DNA of 25,490 bases. It comes from Alteromonas_E sp964230255. GTDB taxonomy: Bacteria > Pseudomonadota > Gammaproteobacteria > Enterobacterales > Alteromonadaceae. Positions 7,905-16,309 of this stretch are shown piece after piece; within the stretch, counting starts at the first letter, position 1, and the number at the start of each line of letters is the position of its first letter. The position numbers were made by a program, and so were the translations under genes. The notes below the pieces were generated by a model that did no database searches, was not told the origin of the DNA, and saw only the letters and a program-made list of their open reading frames with translations. The stretch is from positions 1 to 25,490 of the forward strand of contig CAXRGW010000085.1 in NCBI GenBank assembly GCA_964230255.1, read 5' to 3'.

Positions 7905-9008
7905 ATGTCCGCTTCGGCATCGCCTAGTTTGAATTCTGAATCTCTCGTTCGTCACGATTGGACCATTGAACAAGTTAATCAATTGTTCCAAATGCCTTTC
8001 AATGATTTGCTGTTTAAAGCGCAGACGGTTCATCGCCAACACTTCGACCCTAATCAAGTACAAGTCAGTACATTGTTGTCGATAAAGACCGGTGCTTGTC
8101 CCGAAGACTGTAAATATTGCCCGCAAAGTGCTCGTTACGATACCGGCTTAGAAAAAGAACGCTTGTTAGAAATTGAAAAGGTGATTCAACGAGCGCGTGA
8201 AGCGAAAGCGGCCGGTTCAACGCGTTTTTGTATGGGCGCGGCATGGCGTAACCCTAAAGATCGCGATATTCCCTATGTGGCAGACATGATCCGAGAAGTT
8301 AAAAGCCTAGGACTAGAAACTTGTATGACCCTTGGTATGTTGACGCGTGATCAAGCCCTTGCGTTAAAACAAGCTGGGTTGGATTACTACAATCACAACC
8401 TTGATACTTCTCCGGAGTACTATGGCGATATCATTACCACGCGAACTTACCAAGACCGTTTAGATACCCTAGAGCACGTGCGTGAAGCGGGTATGAATGT
8501 ATGTTCAGGCGGTATTGTTGGCATGGGTGAGACGCCTGAAGATCGCTCAGGACTATTGATGCAATTGGCCAATTTACCACGTCAACCTGAAAGTGTGCCG
8601 ATTAACATGCTAGTTAAGGTGAAGGGTACACCACTAGATAGTGTTGAAGATCTCGAACCTTTTGAGTTTATTCGCACCATTGCTGTCGCCCGTATTATGA
8701 TGCCTATGTCCTACGTGCGCTTATCTGCAGGCCGCGAGGCCATGAACGAACAAATGCAAGCTTTGTGTTTTATGGCTGGCGCAAACTCGATTTTCTATGG
8801 TTGTAAACTTTTGACCACATCAAATCCTGAAACCCATGAAGATGTTATTCTGTTTAAAAAACTAGGTATTAATTCTGAGCGTACGCGCGAGTATTCTGAC
8901 GAAGCACATGAAGCGGCATTGCATGAAGAAATTGATGCTCAGAAGGGGGCTGAATTGTTTTACGATGCGACGCAAGCAACGAGTCAAAAGGCTGAAAGCG
9001 TAAAATAA
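7905..9008 (+). CDS. bioB: Biotin synthase (BioB)
   Basis: A 367-residue radical-SAM enzyme that inserts sulfur into dethiobiotin, the last step of biotin synthesis. The radical-SAM cysteine motif CxxxCxxC is seen at C65-C69-C72 (GACPEDCKYC). Other family signatures are RFCMGAAWR, YYNHNLDTSPEYY, the GGIVGMGE glycine motif and RLSAGRE, which holds the arginine ligand of the second [2Fe-2S] cluster. The ATG at 7905 has AAAGGG 6 bases upstream. It is the first gene of bioBFCD; bioF starts 4 bases after its stop. Confidence 0.98.
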   Translation: MSASASPSLNSESLVRHDWTIEQVNQLFQMPFNDLLFKAQTVHRQHFDPNQVQVSTLLSIKTGACPEDCKYCPQSARYDTGLEKERLLEIEKVIQRAREAKAAGSTRFCMGAAWRNPKDRDIPYVADMIREVKSLGLETCMTLGMLTRDQALALKQAGLDYYNHNLDTSPEYYGDIITTRTYQDRLDTLEHVREAGMNVCSGGIVGMGETPEDRSGLLMQLANLPRQPESVPINMLVKVKGTPLDSVEDLEPFEFIRTIAVARIMMPMSYVRLSAGREAMNEQMQALCFMAGANSIFYGCKLLTTSNPETHEDVILFKKLGINSERTREYSDEAHEAALHEEIDAQKGAELFYDATQATSQKAESVK

Positions 9009-9012
9009 GCCA

Positions 9013-10179
9013 ATGGCGTTTGATTTTATTCAAGCCGACCTCGAGCAGCGTCGGCGATCATACCTTTTGCGTCAACATCAAGTAGTAGACGTTAATTACG
9101 ACGGTTTGATAACCGTTGCAGATCAAGCTTATCTCAATTTTGCTAGTAATGATTATTTGGGGCTGCGCCAGCAACCAGAAGTATTACAGGCTTGGGTTGA
9201 AGGACTAGAACTTTACGGCGCTGGCAGTGGTGCTTCACCGCTGGTCACCGGTTATAGTCGAGCTCACCAGCAGCTAGCGGAGGCGTTAGCTGAGTTTACA
9301 GGACGTGAAGCGTGTTTATTATTTAATTCTGGTTATGCCGCCAATCATGCGATTTGTCATGCGCTATTTAAACAGCCTGGGACATTAATCGCGGATAAGC
9401 TATCGCATGCTTCATTAATAGAAGCCGGGCGTACAAGTGGTTGTCAATTTAAACGCTTTAAACACAATGATCTCCAACACCTTCAAAGTATTGTTAGCAA
9501 CCAATTGAGTGCTGATAGCGAAAATGTGCTCATTGCTACTGAAGGCGTCTTCAGTATGGACGGCAATTCTGCTCCCATCAGCGAATTAGCCAACTTGAGT
9601 CAACAATGTAATGCATGGCTAATGATCGATGATGCGCATGGGTTTGGTGTTTTAGGTGAACTCGGGCAGGGCATTGGCGCTTCATCCACCAATCAAAATC
9701 AATGTCAGGTGCTAATGGCGACTATGGGTAAAGCCTGCGGCATCGCCGGCGCTTTTGTCGCAGGCACTCAATCATTCATTGATTACCTGACAAACTTTGC
9801 TCGACATTACATCTATAGTACGGCGATACCGCCAGCGCAGGCACATGCTACGCGTGCATCGTTAGCGCTAATCCAACAAGGTGATTTACGTCAAAAATTA
9901 CGCGCTAACATTGCCTATTTTAAAACCAAGATGGCGGCATTAGATTTCGCACTTATGCCTTCAGATTCGGCTATTCAACCCATAGTGGTTGGCGACCCTG
10001 CGGCAACAATCGCCTATGCTGAGCAGCTTAAGTCACTGGGTGTTTGGGTCGGTGCCATGCGCTATCCAACCGTACCCAAAGGTTCAGATCGCCTGCGCAT
10101 TACATTGTCCAGTTTACATTCAGAACAAGACATTGATGCATTGTGTGATGCACTGGAGATTGCGAGGGACAAACGTTGA
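9013..10179 (+). CDS. bioF: 8-amino-7-oxononanoate synthase (BioF)
   Basis: A 388-residue PLP-dependent alpha-oxoamine synthase that joins pimeloyl-ACP (or -CoA) and alanine to form KAPA, the first committed step of the biotin ring. Visible signatures are NDYLGL, GSGASPLVTGYSRAH, LFNSGYAANHA, DKLSHASLIEAG, the PLP aspartate in MIDDAHGFGVLG and the Schiff-base lysine K240 in ATMGKACGIAGAF. Length agrees with E. coli BioF (384). The stop overlaps the bioC start (TTGA, 4 bases), so the two are translationally coupled. Confidence 0.98.
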   Translation: MAFDFIQADLEQRRRSYLLRQHQVVDVNYDGLITVADQAYLNFASNDYLGLRQQPEVLQAWVEGLELYGAGSGASPLVTGYSRAHQQLAEALAEFTGREACLLFNSGYAANHAICHALFKQPGTLIADKLSHASLIEAGRTSGCQFKRFKHNDLQHLQSIVSNQLSADSENVLIATEGVFSMDGNSAPISELANLSQQCNAWLMIDDAHGFGVLGELGQGIGASSTNQNQCQVLMATMGKACGIAGAFVAGTQSFIDYLTNFARHYIYSTAIPPAQAHATRASLALIQQGDLRQKLRANIAYFKTKMAALDFALMPSDSAIQPIVVGDPAATIAYAEQLKSLGVWVGAMRYPTVPKGSDRLRITLSSLHSEQDIDALCDALEIARDKR

Positions 10180-11003
10180 GTAACCTAGCTTTGCAGCAAG
10201 ATATTGGCGAAATTGATAAGCGCCGTGTTGCTGCTGCATTTTCGCGCTCAGCGCAAAACTATGCAGATGATGCGCTGGTACAGCGCAATATAGCCGAGCA
10301 GCTTGCCCAACAAGTCACCGTACTTCCCGTCACTGGACAGATTATCGACTTGGGCTGCGGAACAGGTTATCTCACAAGGTTATTGAAACAGCCTCAGCAA
10401 CGCTGGCTGTGTGTTGATCTGGCTGATGGTATGCTAAAACACGCACACAAGCTCAATCAGCAAAAGGACCATACGCGTGACTGTGAATATTTGCAGGGTG
10501 ATATGGAAGCATTGCCGATCAATGCCCACAGTATCGATACTGTAGTATCGAGTATGGCGCTGCAATGGGCACAATCGCCACAACAGGTATGTACAGAGCT
10601 AAAGCGTACATTAAAACCACACGGGCAGGCATATCTGGCGATTCTGCGACACGACGCTTTACCAGAGTTGCGTCAAGGCTGGCAGTCCATCGGCCAGTCG
10701 CAACGGGTTAATCAGTTTGCTACACGCCAACAATGGCTCAGTGCTGCGCATTGCGCAGGTCTAAAAACAGCGTCCGTTGAGCAGCACAATTTCGTTACCG
10801 AGCATAAGAACATCCGCGCCTTATTACATACGATAAGAGGGATTGGCGCTGGCGTAACTTGTAGCCCTCAATCGCGGCTCAGACGTAATGATTTGCAACG
10901 CTTGCAGCATTGGTGGCAGCAAAACTTCGCCTGTGGCGATGAATTACAGCTGACATACAACGTCGATTTTTATCATTTTCAAGGCCACACTGTGGGAGTC
11001 TAG
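10176..11003 (+). CDS. bioC: Malonyl-ACP O-methyltransferase (BioC)
   Basis: A 275-residue class I SAM-dependent methyltransferase. BioC methylates the free carboxyl of malonyl-ACP so that fatty-acid synthesis can build the pimelate moiety of biotin. The N-terminal RVAAAFSRSAQNY is typical of BioC. The SAM-binding glycine loop IIDLGCGTGYL lies at residues 56-66, and SSMALQWAQSPQQ is the usual post-motif-III segment. The start is TTG at 10176, set by GAGGGA at a good distance and by overlap with the bioF stop; no ATG is available close by. The demethylating esterase BioH is not in this window. Confidence 0.95.
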   Translation: MSNLALQQDIGEIDKRRVAAAFSRSAQNYADDALVQRNIAEQLAQQVTVLPVTGQIIDLGCGTGYLTRLLKQPQQRWLCVDLADGMLKHAHKLNQQKDHTRDCEYLQGDMEALPINAHSIDTVVSSMALQWAQSPQQVCTELKRTLKPHGQAYLAILRHDALPELRQGWQSIGQSQRVNQFATRQQWLSAAHCAGLKTASVEQHNFVTEHKNIRALLHTIRGIGAGVTCSPQSRLRRNDLQRLQHWWQQNFACGDELQLTYNVDFYHFQGHTVGV

Positions 11004-11006
11004 TTG

Positions 11007-11702
11007 ATGTTAAATTTGTTTGTGACTGGAACCGATACTGATGTTGGTAAAACCCTGATTAGTACCGGTTTACTTGAGGCTTTTAATCGACTAAACAAAC
11101 AAACCATTGGTTACAAGCCAATATCTGCGGGCTGTGAACAAACCGAGTTTGGATTAGAGAATGGTGACGCCAAAGCCTTGCAACAATACAGCAGTGTTGC
11201 ACTCACACTTAACCAGGTTAATCCAATTGCTTTTGCGCCGCCTATCGCCCCGCATATCGCTGCCGAACAGGTCGGACAAACAATCGCAGCCAGTAAGATA
11301 ATGGCTGGCTGGCAACGATTAGCAGATTTACAACCCGATGTTCTGCTCACTGAAGGTGCAGGCGGTTGGCAATTACCGATTAATAATCAGCAATGCTTAC
11401 CTGAAGTACTAACCGAGTTAAAACCTCAGGTGATCATCGTTGTCGGTATGCGTTTGGGGTGCTTGAACCACAGTTTATTGACAGTTGATGCTATTAAGCA
11501 AAAAGGATTCGAAATCGCGGGATGGGTAGCCAATCATTTATGCACCGACATGCCTGTGGCTACCGAAAATTTATCAACTCTTAAAGCCTTTATTGACGCG
11601 CCCCTGATAGGAGAAGTGCCTTATCTGGGGGACGACGCGCAATCAAATGCTGTACAGCGCGTTGCCGATTGCCTTGACGTTAGCGGACTCACTGTCATTT
11701 AG
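11007..11702 (+). CDS. bioD: Dethiobiotin synthetase (BioD)
   Basis: A 231-residue ATP-dependent carboxylase that closes the ureido ring of dethiobiotin from DAPA and CO2. The P-loop GTDTDVGKT is at residues 8-16, GYKPISAG follows the usual substrate-binding lysine pattern, and LLTEGAGGWQLP is the conserved GAGG motif. The ATG at 11007 is preferred over the TTG immediately before it; GGGAG lies 8 bases upstream. The end overlaps the pepE stop by 4 bases on the opposite strand. It is the last gene of bioBFCD, and I see no terminator hairpin after it. Confidence 0.97.
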   Translation: MLNLFVTGTDTDVGKTLISTGLLEAFNRLNKQTIGYKPISAGCEQTEFGLENGDAKALQQYSSVALTLNQVNPIAFAPPIAPHIAAEQVGQTIAASKIMAGWQRLADLQPDVLLTEGAGGWQLPINNQQCLPEVLTELKPQVIIVVGMRLGCLNHSLLTVDAIKQKGFEIAGWVANHLCTDMPVATENLSTLKAFIDAPLIGEVPYLGDDAQSNAVQRVADCLDVSGLTVI

Positions 11703-12418
11703 TTTTGTTCAGTTGCCCATTTTTTGAGTTGTTCACCGGATGTGATTGGTAGTTTTTTGTTGCCAATAAACACAAAACCGTCGAGTGCACCCACCAAGGT
11801 TACATCATCGCCGTATTTGGTCAGTGCGGTCCCCTCGCGAATCGCAATTACCGGCGTTTTCGGACACAACTGACAAAACTCAGCAAGGCGTTGATCACGG
11901 GTTTCACCATTGTGGTTTGGCGGTCGATAATCACTGTAATGAGGGTTCAATTGACAGTCGATAAAACCGAGCGCCGCAAAACTATCGGGTTCTACAATGG
12001 GCATATCATTAGTCGTACGAATAGTGCGGCCGCAAATGTTCGAGCCAGCACTCCAACCGATGTAGGGCAAGCCGTTATTTACCCGCTGTTGTATCGGCTC
12101 GATAAGCTCATTTGCATGTAGCTGCTGCAACAACTGAAACGTATTCCCACCGCCTACCATTATCACATCAGCCGCATCTAGACCTTCTCGCGCTGAGTCG
12201 AAAGTGTGGATGCCACGAATGTTTTTACTCGGTAATGCGGCACTCACTCGCGCAGTATATTCTTCATAATCAATGGTTACGCCTGCATAGGGGATAAACA
12301 CAATAGTAGTGGCAGTTGCACTCGTTTTTGCTAGGTGTGCATCAATCATGGGTATCGCATGATGCAGATAGTCTTCGGTGCTTGCTCTGGAGCTGCTCAA
12401 CATCAAAATGTGGTGCAT
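11699..12418 (-). CDS. pepE: Alpha-aspartyl dipeptidase, peptidase E
   Basis: A 239-residue cytosolic serine peptidase of family S51, which cleaves dipeptides with N-terminal aspartate. The nucleophile is S123 in IGWSAGSN, the histidine is H160 in LNPHYSDYRPPNHNGETRDQR, and the acid is likely E195 in AIREGTAL; all three sit 3 residues later than the triad reported for the Salmonella enzyme. The GGGNTFQLL loop (89-97) is also typical. The ATG at 12418 (MHHILMLSSSRAS) is chosen because AGG precedes it by 6 bases and it matches the family N-terminus; an in-frame GTG/ATG-type start lies 11 codons upstream. It converges on bioD, and its divergent neighbour is the tyrosine phosphatase gene. Confidence 0.96.
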   Translation of the reverse strand: MHHILMLSSSRASTEDYLHHAIPMIDAHLAKTSATATTIVFIPYAGVTIDYEEYTARVSAALPSKNIRGIHTFDSAREGLDAADVIMVGGGNTFQLLQQLHANELIEPIQQRVNNGLPYIGWSAGSNICGRTIRTTNDMPIVEPDSFAALGFIDCQLNPHYSDYRPPNHNGETRDQRLAEFCQLCPKTPVIAIREGTALTKYGDDVTLVGALDGFVFIGNKKLPITSGEQLKKWATEQN

Positions 12419-12508
12419 GTAGTGCCTGTTTTGGTGGTAAATTTCGCGCAATAGTGTAGCAGCTTATTGCGCCTTTCAGGGTGTGAATAAGAAATAAGTC
12501 TTCAAGCG

Positions 12509-12536
12509 TTGCAGTCTGTCCGAGACTGATTAGAAT
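12509..12536 (+). promoter_or_regulatory. Candidate sigma-70 promoter of the phosphatase-btuCD operon
   Basis: TTGCAG (12509-12514), a 16-base spacer and TAGAAT (12531-12536) resemble the -35 and -10 boxes. They lie 30 bases upstream of the ATG at 12566, which has AGGGAA as its ribosome-binding site. Confidence 0.5.
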
Positions 12537-12565
12537 GATTGCACTTTATTCTCTAGGGAAATGTT

Positions 12566-13042
12566 ATGTCTGGGTCTGCGCCTTCAGTGCTATTTGTGTG
12601 TTTGGGAAATATTTGTCGGTCACCGACTGCTGAAGCGGTGTTTCGCGCAAAAGCCCGCGAGGCTGACTTAACCGTCGATATCGATTCGGCCGGCACTCAT
12701 GGTTATCACGTTGGCAAAGCCCCCGATCCTCGCTCCCAACAGGCAGCGATTGCGCGTGGATACGATTTTAAAGGTATCGCTTGCCGTCGCGTAGATGATA
12801 GTGATTTTGAAAAATTTGATCTGATCTTGGGCATGGACGAGGAAAACATCGAAAACTTATTCAAACGTTGCCCGGCAGACTACCAACACAAGGTCAAACT
12901 TATGCTTTCGTTTGGAGAGAGTCGTTATACTGAAGTACCAGATCCTTACTATGGCGGTAAGCGCGGGTTTGAATTGGTGCTTGATTTGATTGAAGACGCT
13001 TCGGCTGGTTTGGTGACTCACTTGCAAAAAGGCACAGAGTGA
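12566..13042 (+). CDS. Low-molecular-weight protein tyrosine phosphatase
   Basis: A 158-residue cytosolic phosphatase of the LMW-PTP family, the usual full length. The catalytic P-loop VCLGNICRSP holds the nucleophile C12 and the phosphate-binding R18, and the general acid is D126 in VPDPYYGG. Such enzymes remove phosphate from phosphotyrosine proteins; the exopolysaccharide type (Wzb) works with a BY-kinase, but no kinase or polysaccharide gene lies nearby. The stop overlaps the btuC start by 4 bases (GTGA), so it is the first gene of a three-gene unit with the B12 transporter. The biological link is unclear. Confidence 0.95.
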   Translation: MSGSAPSVLFVCLGNICRSPTAEAVFRAKAREADLTVDIDSAGTHGYHVGKAPDPRSQQAAIARGYDFKGIACRRVDDSDFEKFDLILGMDEENIENLFKRCPADYQHKVKLMLSFGESRYTEVPDPYYGGKRGFELVLDLIEDASAGLVTHLQKGTE

Positions 13043-14052
13043 CGACATCAGATTCTGTTTTCAGAAGCACATCTACAAAAGAAAAACCGTTGCGCGTGAT
13101 TATCGCGTTAACCGTGTTGGTCCTGTCGCTCGTTACAGCAGTGTTAGTACAATTGAAAATAACGCTCGTGAATGACAGTGCGTTTCAACATGTATTGTGG
13201 CAATTAACCCTTCCGACATTAGCTACCGCCTTTTTGGTTGGGGCCGCGCTTACCGTTAGCGCTGGTTGTTTACAGGTTTTACTGCAGAATCCTCTTGCCG
13301 ATCCGGGTATTATCGGTATTTCAAGTGGTGCAAGTTTGATGGCTGCAGCGGTATTGTTATCAGGGTTTGGCGCTGGCTACATAGCCGTACAATATTGGTT
13401 GCCGTTGGCGAGTTTCCTTGGCGCTCTGGTATCTATATTCGTCATTATAAAAATTGCTGCGCGCCTGCGGCATTCGCCGATGGCCGTAATCCTTGCAGGG
13501 ATTGCTATATCTACTATGAGCGGAGCGATTGTCGCATGGTTGTATTACTTCGCCGACGCGCAAGCGATGCGTAACCTCACTTTTTGGTTAATGGGAAGTT
13601 TGTATCAAAGTGATCCGAAAGTTCTATTGGTTGGTGCGCCCATTCTTCTGTTGTCTATCGGCTTTATTCTGTCCAAAACAACGCAATTAAATCAGTTGTA
13701 TTTGGGGTCTAGTAACGCTATTGCCGCTGGTATTAATGTGCAATCACTACAGAATCGTTTGCTCATTGCCTGTGCGTTGGCGGTGGGTTGTGCAGTTTCG
13801 TTAGCCGGCTCGATTGCATTTATTGGTCTGCTAGTCCCTCATTTTCTGCGCTTTATTATTGGCTATGACAATCGGTGGCTAATTCCTGCGTCTGGATTGC
13901 TAGGTGGGGCATTACTGCTGTTAGTGGTTTTGATCACTGAAGTATGGGCAGTGACTACTTTACCGGTCTCAATGCTAACAGCGTCTATCGGCGGTCCCAT
14001 TTTTATTTGGGCATTGTTACGCGGGCAATTTCGTCCCGCAGGTGGGCGTTAA
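13039..14052 (+). CDS. btuC: Vitamin B12 ABC transporter permease (BtuC)
   Basis: A 337-residue inner-membrane permease of the FecCD/BtuC family with about ten membrane helices. Family signatures are LPTLATAFLVGAALTVSAGCLQVLLQNPLADPG (around 53-85) with GISSGAS, and the coupling-helix region with SLAGSIAFIGLLVPHFLRF. Assignment to B12 rather than ferric siderophore rests mainly on the BtuD-like ATPase that follows. The start is a GTG at 13039 within the phosphatase stop (GTGA). The N-terminal 20 residues before the first helix are hydrophilic. No periplasmic binding protein (btuF) or TonB receptor (btuB) gene is in the window, nor a cobalamin riboswitch upstream. Confidence 0.85.
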   Translation: MTTSDSVFRSTSTKEKPLRVIIALTVLVLSLVTAVLVQLKITLVNDSAFQHVLWQLTLPTLATAFLVGAALTVSAGCLQVLLQNPLADPGIIGISSGASLMAAAVLLSGFGAGYIAVQYWLPLASFLGALVSIFVIIKIAARLRHSPMAVILAGIAISTMSGAIVAWLYYFADAQAMRNLTFWLMGSLYQSDPKVLLVGAPILLLSIGFILSKTTQLNQLYLGSSNAIAAGINVQSLQNRLLIACALAVGCAVSLAGSIAFIGLLVPHFLRFIIGYDNRWLIPASGLLGGALLLLVVLITEVWAVTTLPVSMLTASIGGPIFIWALLRGQFRPAGGR

Positions 14053-14053
14053 T

Positions 14054-14815
14054 ATGACGACCATACCAGTACTAAGTATCGATGGTTTACAAGTGCATGA
14101 TCGGCTTAGCGTGAACCAGTTGCAGTTTTATCCGGGGCAGTTAGTCCATATCCTTGGTAGTAACGGGGCGGGAAAATCGACGCTATTAAGTTGTGCCGCA
14201 GGTCTCGATGCTGATTTTCACCAACACGTACTGTTGCGCAATAAAGCGTTGTCAGAATGGACCTTGAGTCAACTTGCGCAAGAGCGTTGTTTGCTAGAGC
14301 AGGGCGTCGTTTGCCAATTTGAAATCAGCGTCCGTGAAGTGCTCAATTTTTATGGCGTGACAACGGATATTCCATTGCAATTGGCAGTGCCATTGGAACT
14401 TGAAGGTTTGTTACATCGGTCTATCACCCAACTGTCCGGTGGCGAATTACAGCGGGTGCATATTGCTCGCTGTTTATTGCAAATTTGGACTAGTATCAGT
14501 CGCGGAGAGGCACTCATATTGTTCGACGAACCAATGCAAGGTTTAGATGTAAAGCATCAGCTCGCAGTAATGGACTTTTTAACGGCATTAGTTGCTCAAG
14601 GCAATTGTGTGATCATGTCATGTCACGATTTACAGCTAACCGCTCGTTATGCCACTGATTGTGTCATGTTAGAAGACGGAAAAGTTGCCGCAAGCGGCGC
14701 TAAATCGACCGTTTTGACCGCAGCAAATTTATCTCATTGCTTTGGCTGTGAATTTAATCTTATTTATTCTGAAAATGCATACCAATTCTACCTTCCAAGG
14801 CTTTCCCATAGCTGA
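14054..14815 (+). CDS. btuD: Vitamin B12 ABC transporter ATPase (BtuD)
   Basis: A 253-residue ABC ATPase. Walker A GSNGAGKST is at 35-43, the Q-loop glutamine at Q83, signature LSGGE at 127-131, Walker B LILFDEP at 154-160 and the switch histidine at H191 (SCHDLQL). BtuD-like features are the short helical domain and the DEPMQGLDVKHQ wording after Walker B, close to E. coli DEPMNSLDVAQQ, together with the insert LLQIWTSISRGE, which parallels LLQITPQANPAG. The ATG at 14054 follows the btuC stop by one base with GGTGGG upstream; a GTG four codons earlier is less likely. Confidence 0.87.
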   Translation: MTTIPVLSIDGLQVHDRLSVNQLQFYPGQLVHILGSNGAGKSTLLSCAAGLDADFHQHVLLRNKALSEWTLSQLAQERCLLEQGVVCQFEISVREVLNFYGVTTDIPLQLAVPLELEGLLHRSITQLSGGELQRVHIARCLLQIWTSISRGEALILFDEPMQGLDVKHQLAVMDFLTALVAQGNCVIMSCHDLQLTARYATDCVMLEDGKVAASGAKSTVLTAANLSHCFGCEFNLIYSENAYQFYLPRLSHS

Positions 14816-14862
14816 GCCTATGGTATTCTGCACAGCAAATTAAACAACAGGAACGATGACCC

Positions 14863-16209
14863 ATGAGTGAGTGGCGGCCAGACAGCTGGCGCGAAAAACC
14901 GATATTGCAACAACCAACCTATAAAGATACTGCGCTGCTAGCAGATGTAGAACAACGTTTGGCGACGTATCCACCGTTGGTATTTGCCGAGGAAACACGT
15001 CAATTGCGCAAGCAATTGAGTGATGTTTGTTTGGGTAAAGGCTTTTTATTGCAAGGCGGTGACTGCGCAGAATCGTTTGATGAGTTTAACGCCCCGAAAA
15101 TCCGTGACACCTTTAAAGTATTACTGCAAATGGCAATTGTTTTGACCTTTGCTGGTCGTTGTCCGGTCACAAAAGTTGCGCGGATGGCAGGTCAATATGC
15201 TAAACCTCGTTCAGCAGATACTGAGACGATCAACGGTGTAACCTTGCCGAGTTATCGCGGCGATATTATCAATAGTTTTGAATTTACACCTGAAGCGCGC
15301 GAGCCTGATCCAAAGCGCTTGCTTGATGCCTATCACCGCAGCGCATCGACTTTAAACCTTTTGCGTGCCTTTGCCCAAGGTGGCCTTGCGGATCTGCAAC
15401 AAGTCAATCGCTGGAATATGGCGTTTGTTGAAAACAATCCGCTCAAAGAGCGATACAGCGATATGGCTACACGGATCCAGGATACGCTCGACTTTATGAA
15501 CGTGATTGGCATTAATGCAAGCAACACCGGTACCTTGCATGAGACCTCATTGTTTACCTCGCATGAAGCGTTATTGTTGAACTATGAACAATCGTTAACA
15601 CGCATTGATACCCTAACGGGTAAGCCTTACGATTGCAGTGCTCACATGGTCTGGATCGGTGAGCGCACGCGCCAACTTGACCATGCGCATATTGAGTTCT
15701 TCCGTGGTATTCACAATCCAATAGGCGTGAAAATTGGTCCATCAATGCAAGGCGATGAGTTAATAAAGCTCATTGATGCGTTAAACCCAGACAATGATCC
15801 GGGGCGTTTAACCTTGATCACGCGCATGGGCGCCGATAACTTAGCTGAAAATCTTCCGGCGTTGTTGCGTCGCGTTAAATCCGAGGGCCGCAATGTAGTG
15901 TGGAGCTCAGACCCTATGCACGGTAATACCTTTAAAGCGAGTAGTGGCTATAAAACGCGTGATTTCGAAGCGATTTTACGTGAAATTCAGCAGTTCTTTG
16001 CTGCCCACGAGCTCGAAGGTACTCATGCCGGTGGTATTCACTTAGAGATGACCGGACAGCACGTAACTGAATGTACCGGTGGTGCTTACAAGATCAGCGA
16101 TGACGATTTAGCCCAAGCGTATCAAACACAATGTGATCCGCGCTTAAATGCCGACCAGGTATTAGAAATGGCGTTTTTGGTCGCTGACCGCTTGAGAACC
16201 CATCGATAA
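14863..16209 (+). CDS. Class II 3-deoxy-D-arabino-heptulosonate 7-phosphate (DAHP) synthase
   Basis: A 448-residue enzyme of the plant-like (type II, AroA-II) family that condenses phosphoenolpyruvate with erythrose 4-phosphate, the entry step of the shikimate pathway. Signatures are KGFLLQGGDCAESF with metal ligand C68, AGQYAKPRS, IGERTRQLDHAHIEF, GVKIGPSM, WSSDPMHGNT with the metal histidine, and HAGGIHLEMTGQHVTEC with the metal glutamate. It is unrelated in sequence to the AroF/G/H type of E. coli. The start MSEWRPDSWR is typical of the family; AGGA lies about 10 bases upstream. There are no secondary-metabolite genes nearby, so a role in primary aromatic synthesis is more likely than a PhzC-like role. 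It ends at a strong terminator. Confidence 0.96.
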   Translation: MSEWRPDSWREKPILQQPTYKDTALLADVEQRLATYPPLVFAEETRQLRKQLSDVCLGKGFLLQGGDCAESFDEFNAPKIRDTFKVLLQMAIVLTFAGRCPVTKVARMAGQYAKPRSADTETINGVTLPSYRGDIINSFEFTPEAREPDPKRLLDAYHRSASTLNLLRAFAQGGLADLQQVNRWNMAFVENNPLKERYSDMATRIQDTLDFMNVIGINASNTGTLHETSLFTSHEALLLNYEQSLTRIDTLTGKPYDCSAHMVWIGERTRQLDHAHIEFFRGIHNPIGVKIGPSMQGDELIKLIDALNPDNDPGRLTLITRMGADNLAENLPALLRRVKSEGRNVVWSSDPMHGNTFKASSGYKTRDFEAILREIQQFFAAHELEGTHAGGIHLEMTGQHVTECTGGAYKISDDDLAQAYQTQCDPRLNADQVLEMAFLVADRLRTHR

Positions 16210-16248
16210 GCATCTGTGTAGAGCTATAAAACGCCTATTAAATAATGC

Positions 16249-16280
16249 ATGCCGCTCACTTTACATGAGCGGCATTTTTT
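16249..16280 (+). terminator. Rho-independent terminator after the DAHP synthase gene
   Basis: GCCGCTCA (16251-16258), a 7-base loop and TGAGCGGC (16266-16273) make a perfect 8-bp stem, extended by AT pairs on each side and followed by a six-T run (16275-16280). On the opposite strand the stem is not followed by a T run, so it serves the plus-strand gene. Confidence 0.93.
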
Positions 16281-16309
16281 ATGGTTAAACTCGGCCTGTC
16301 AGTGCTTAA

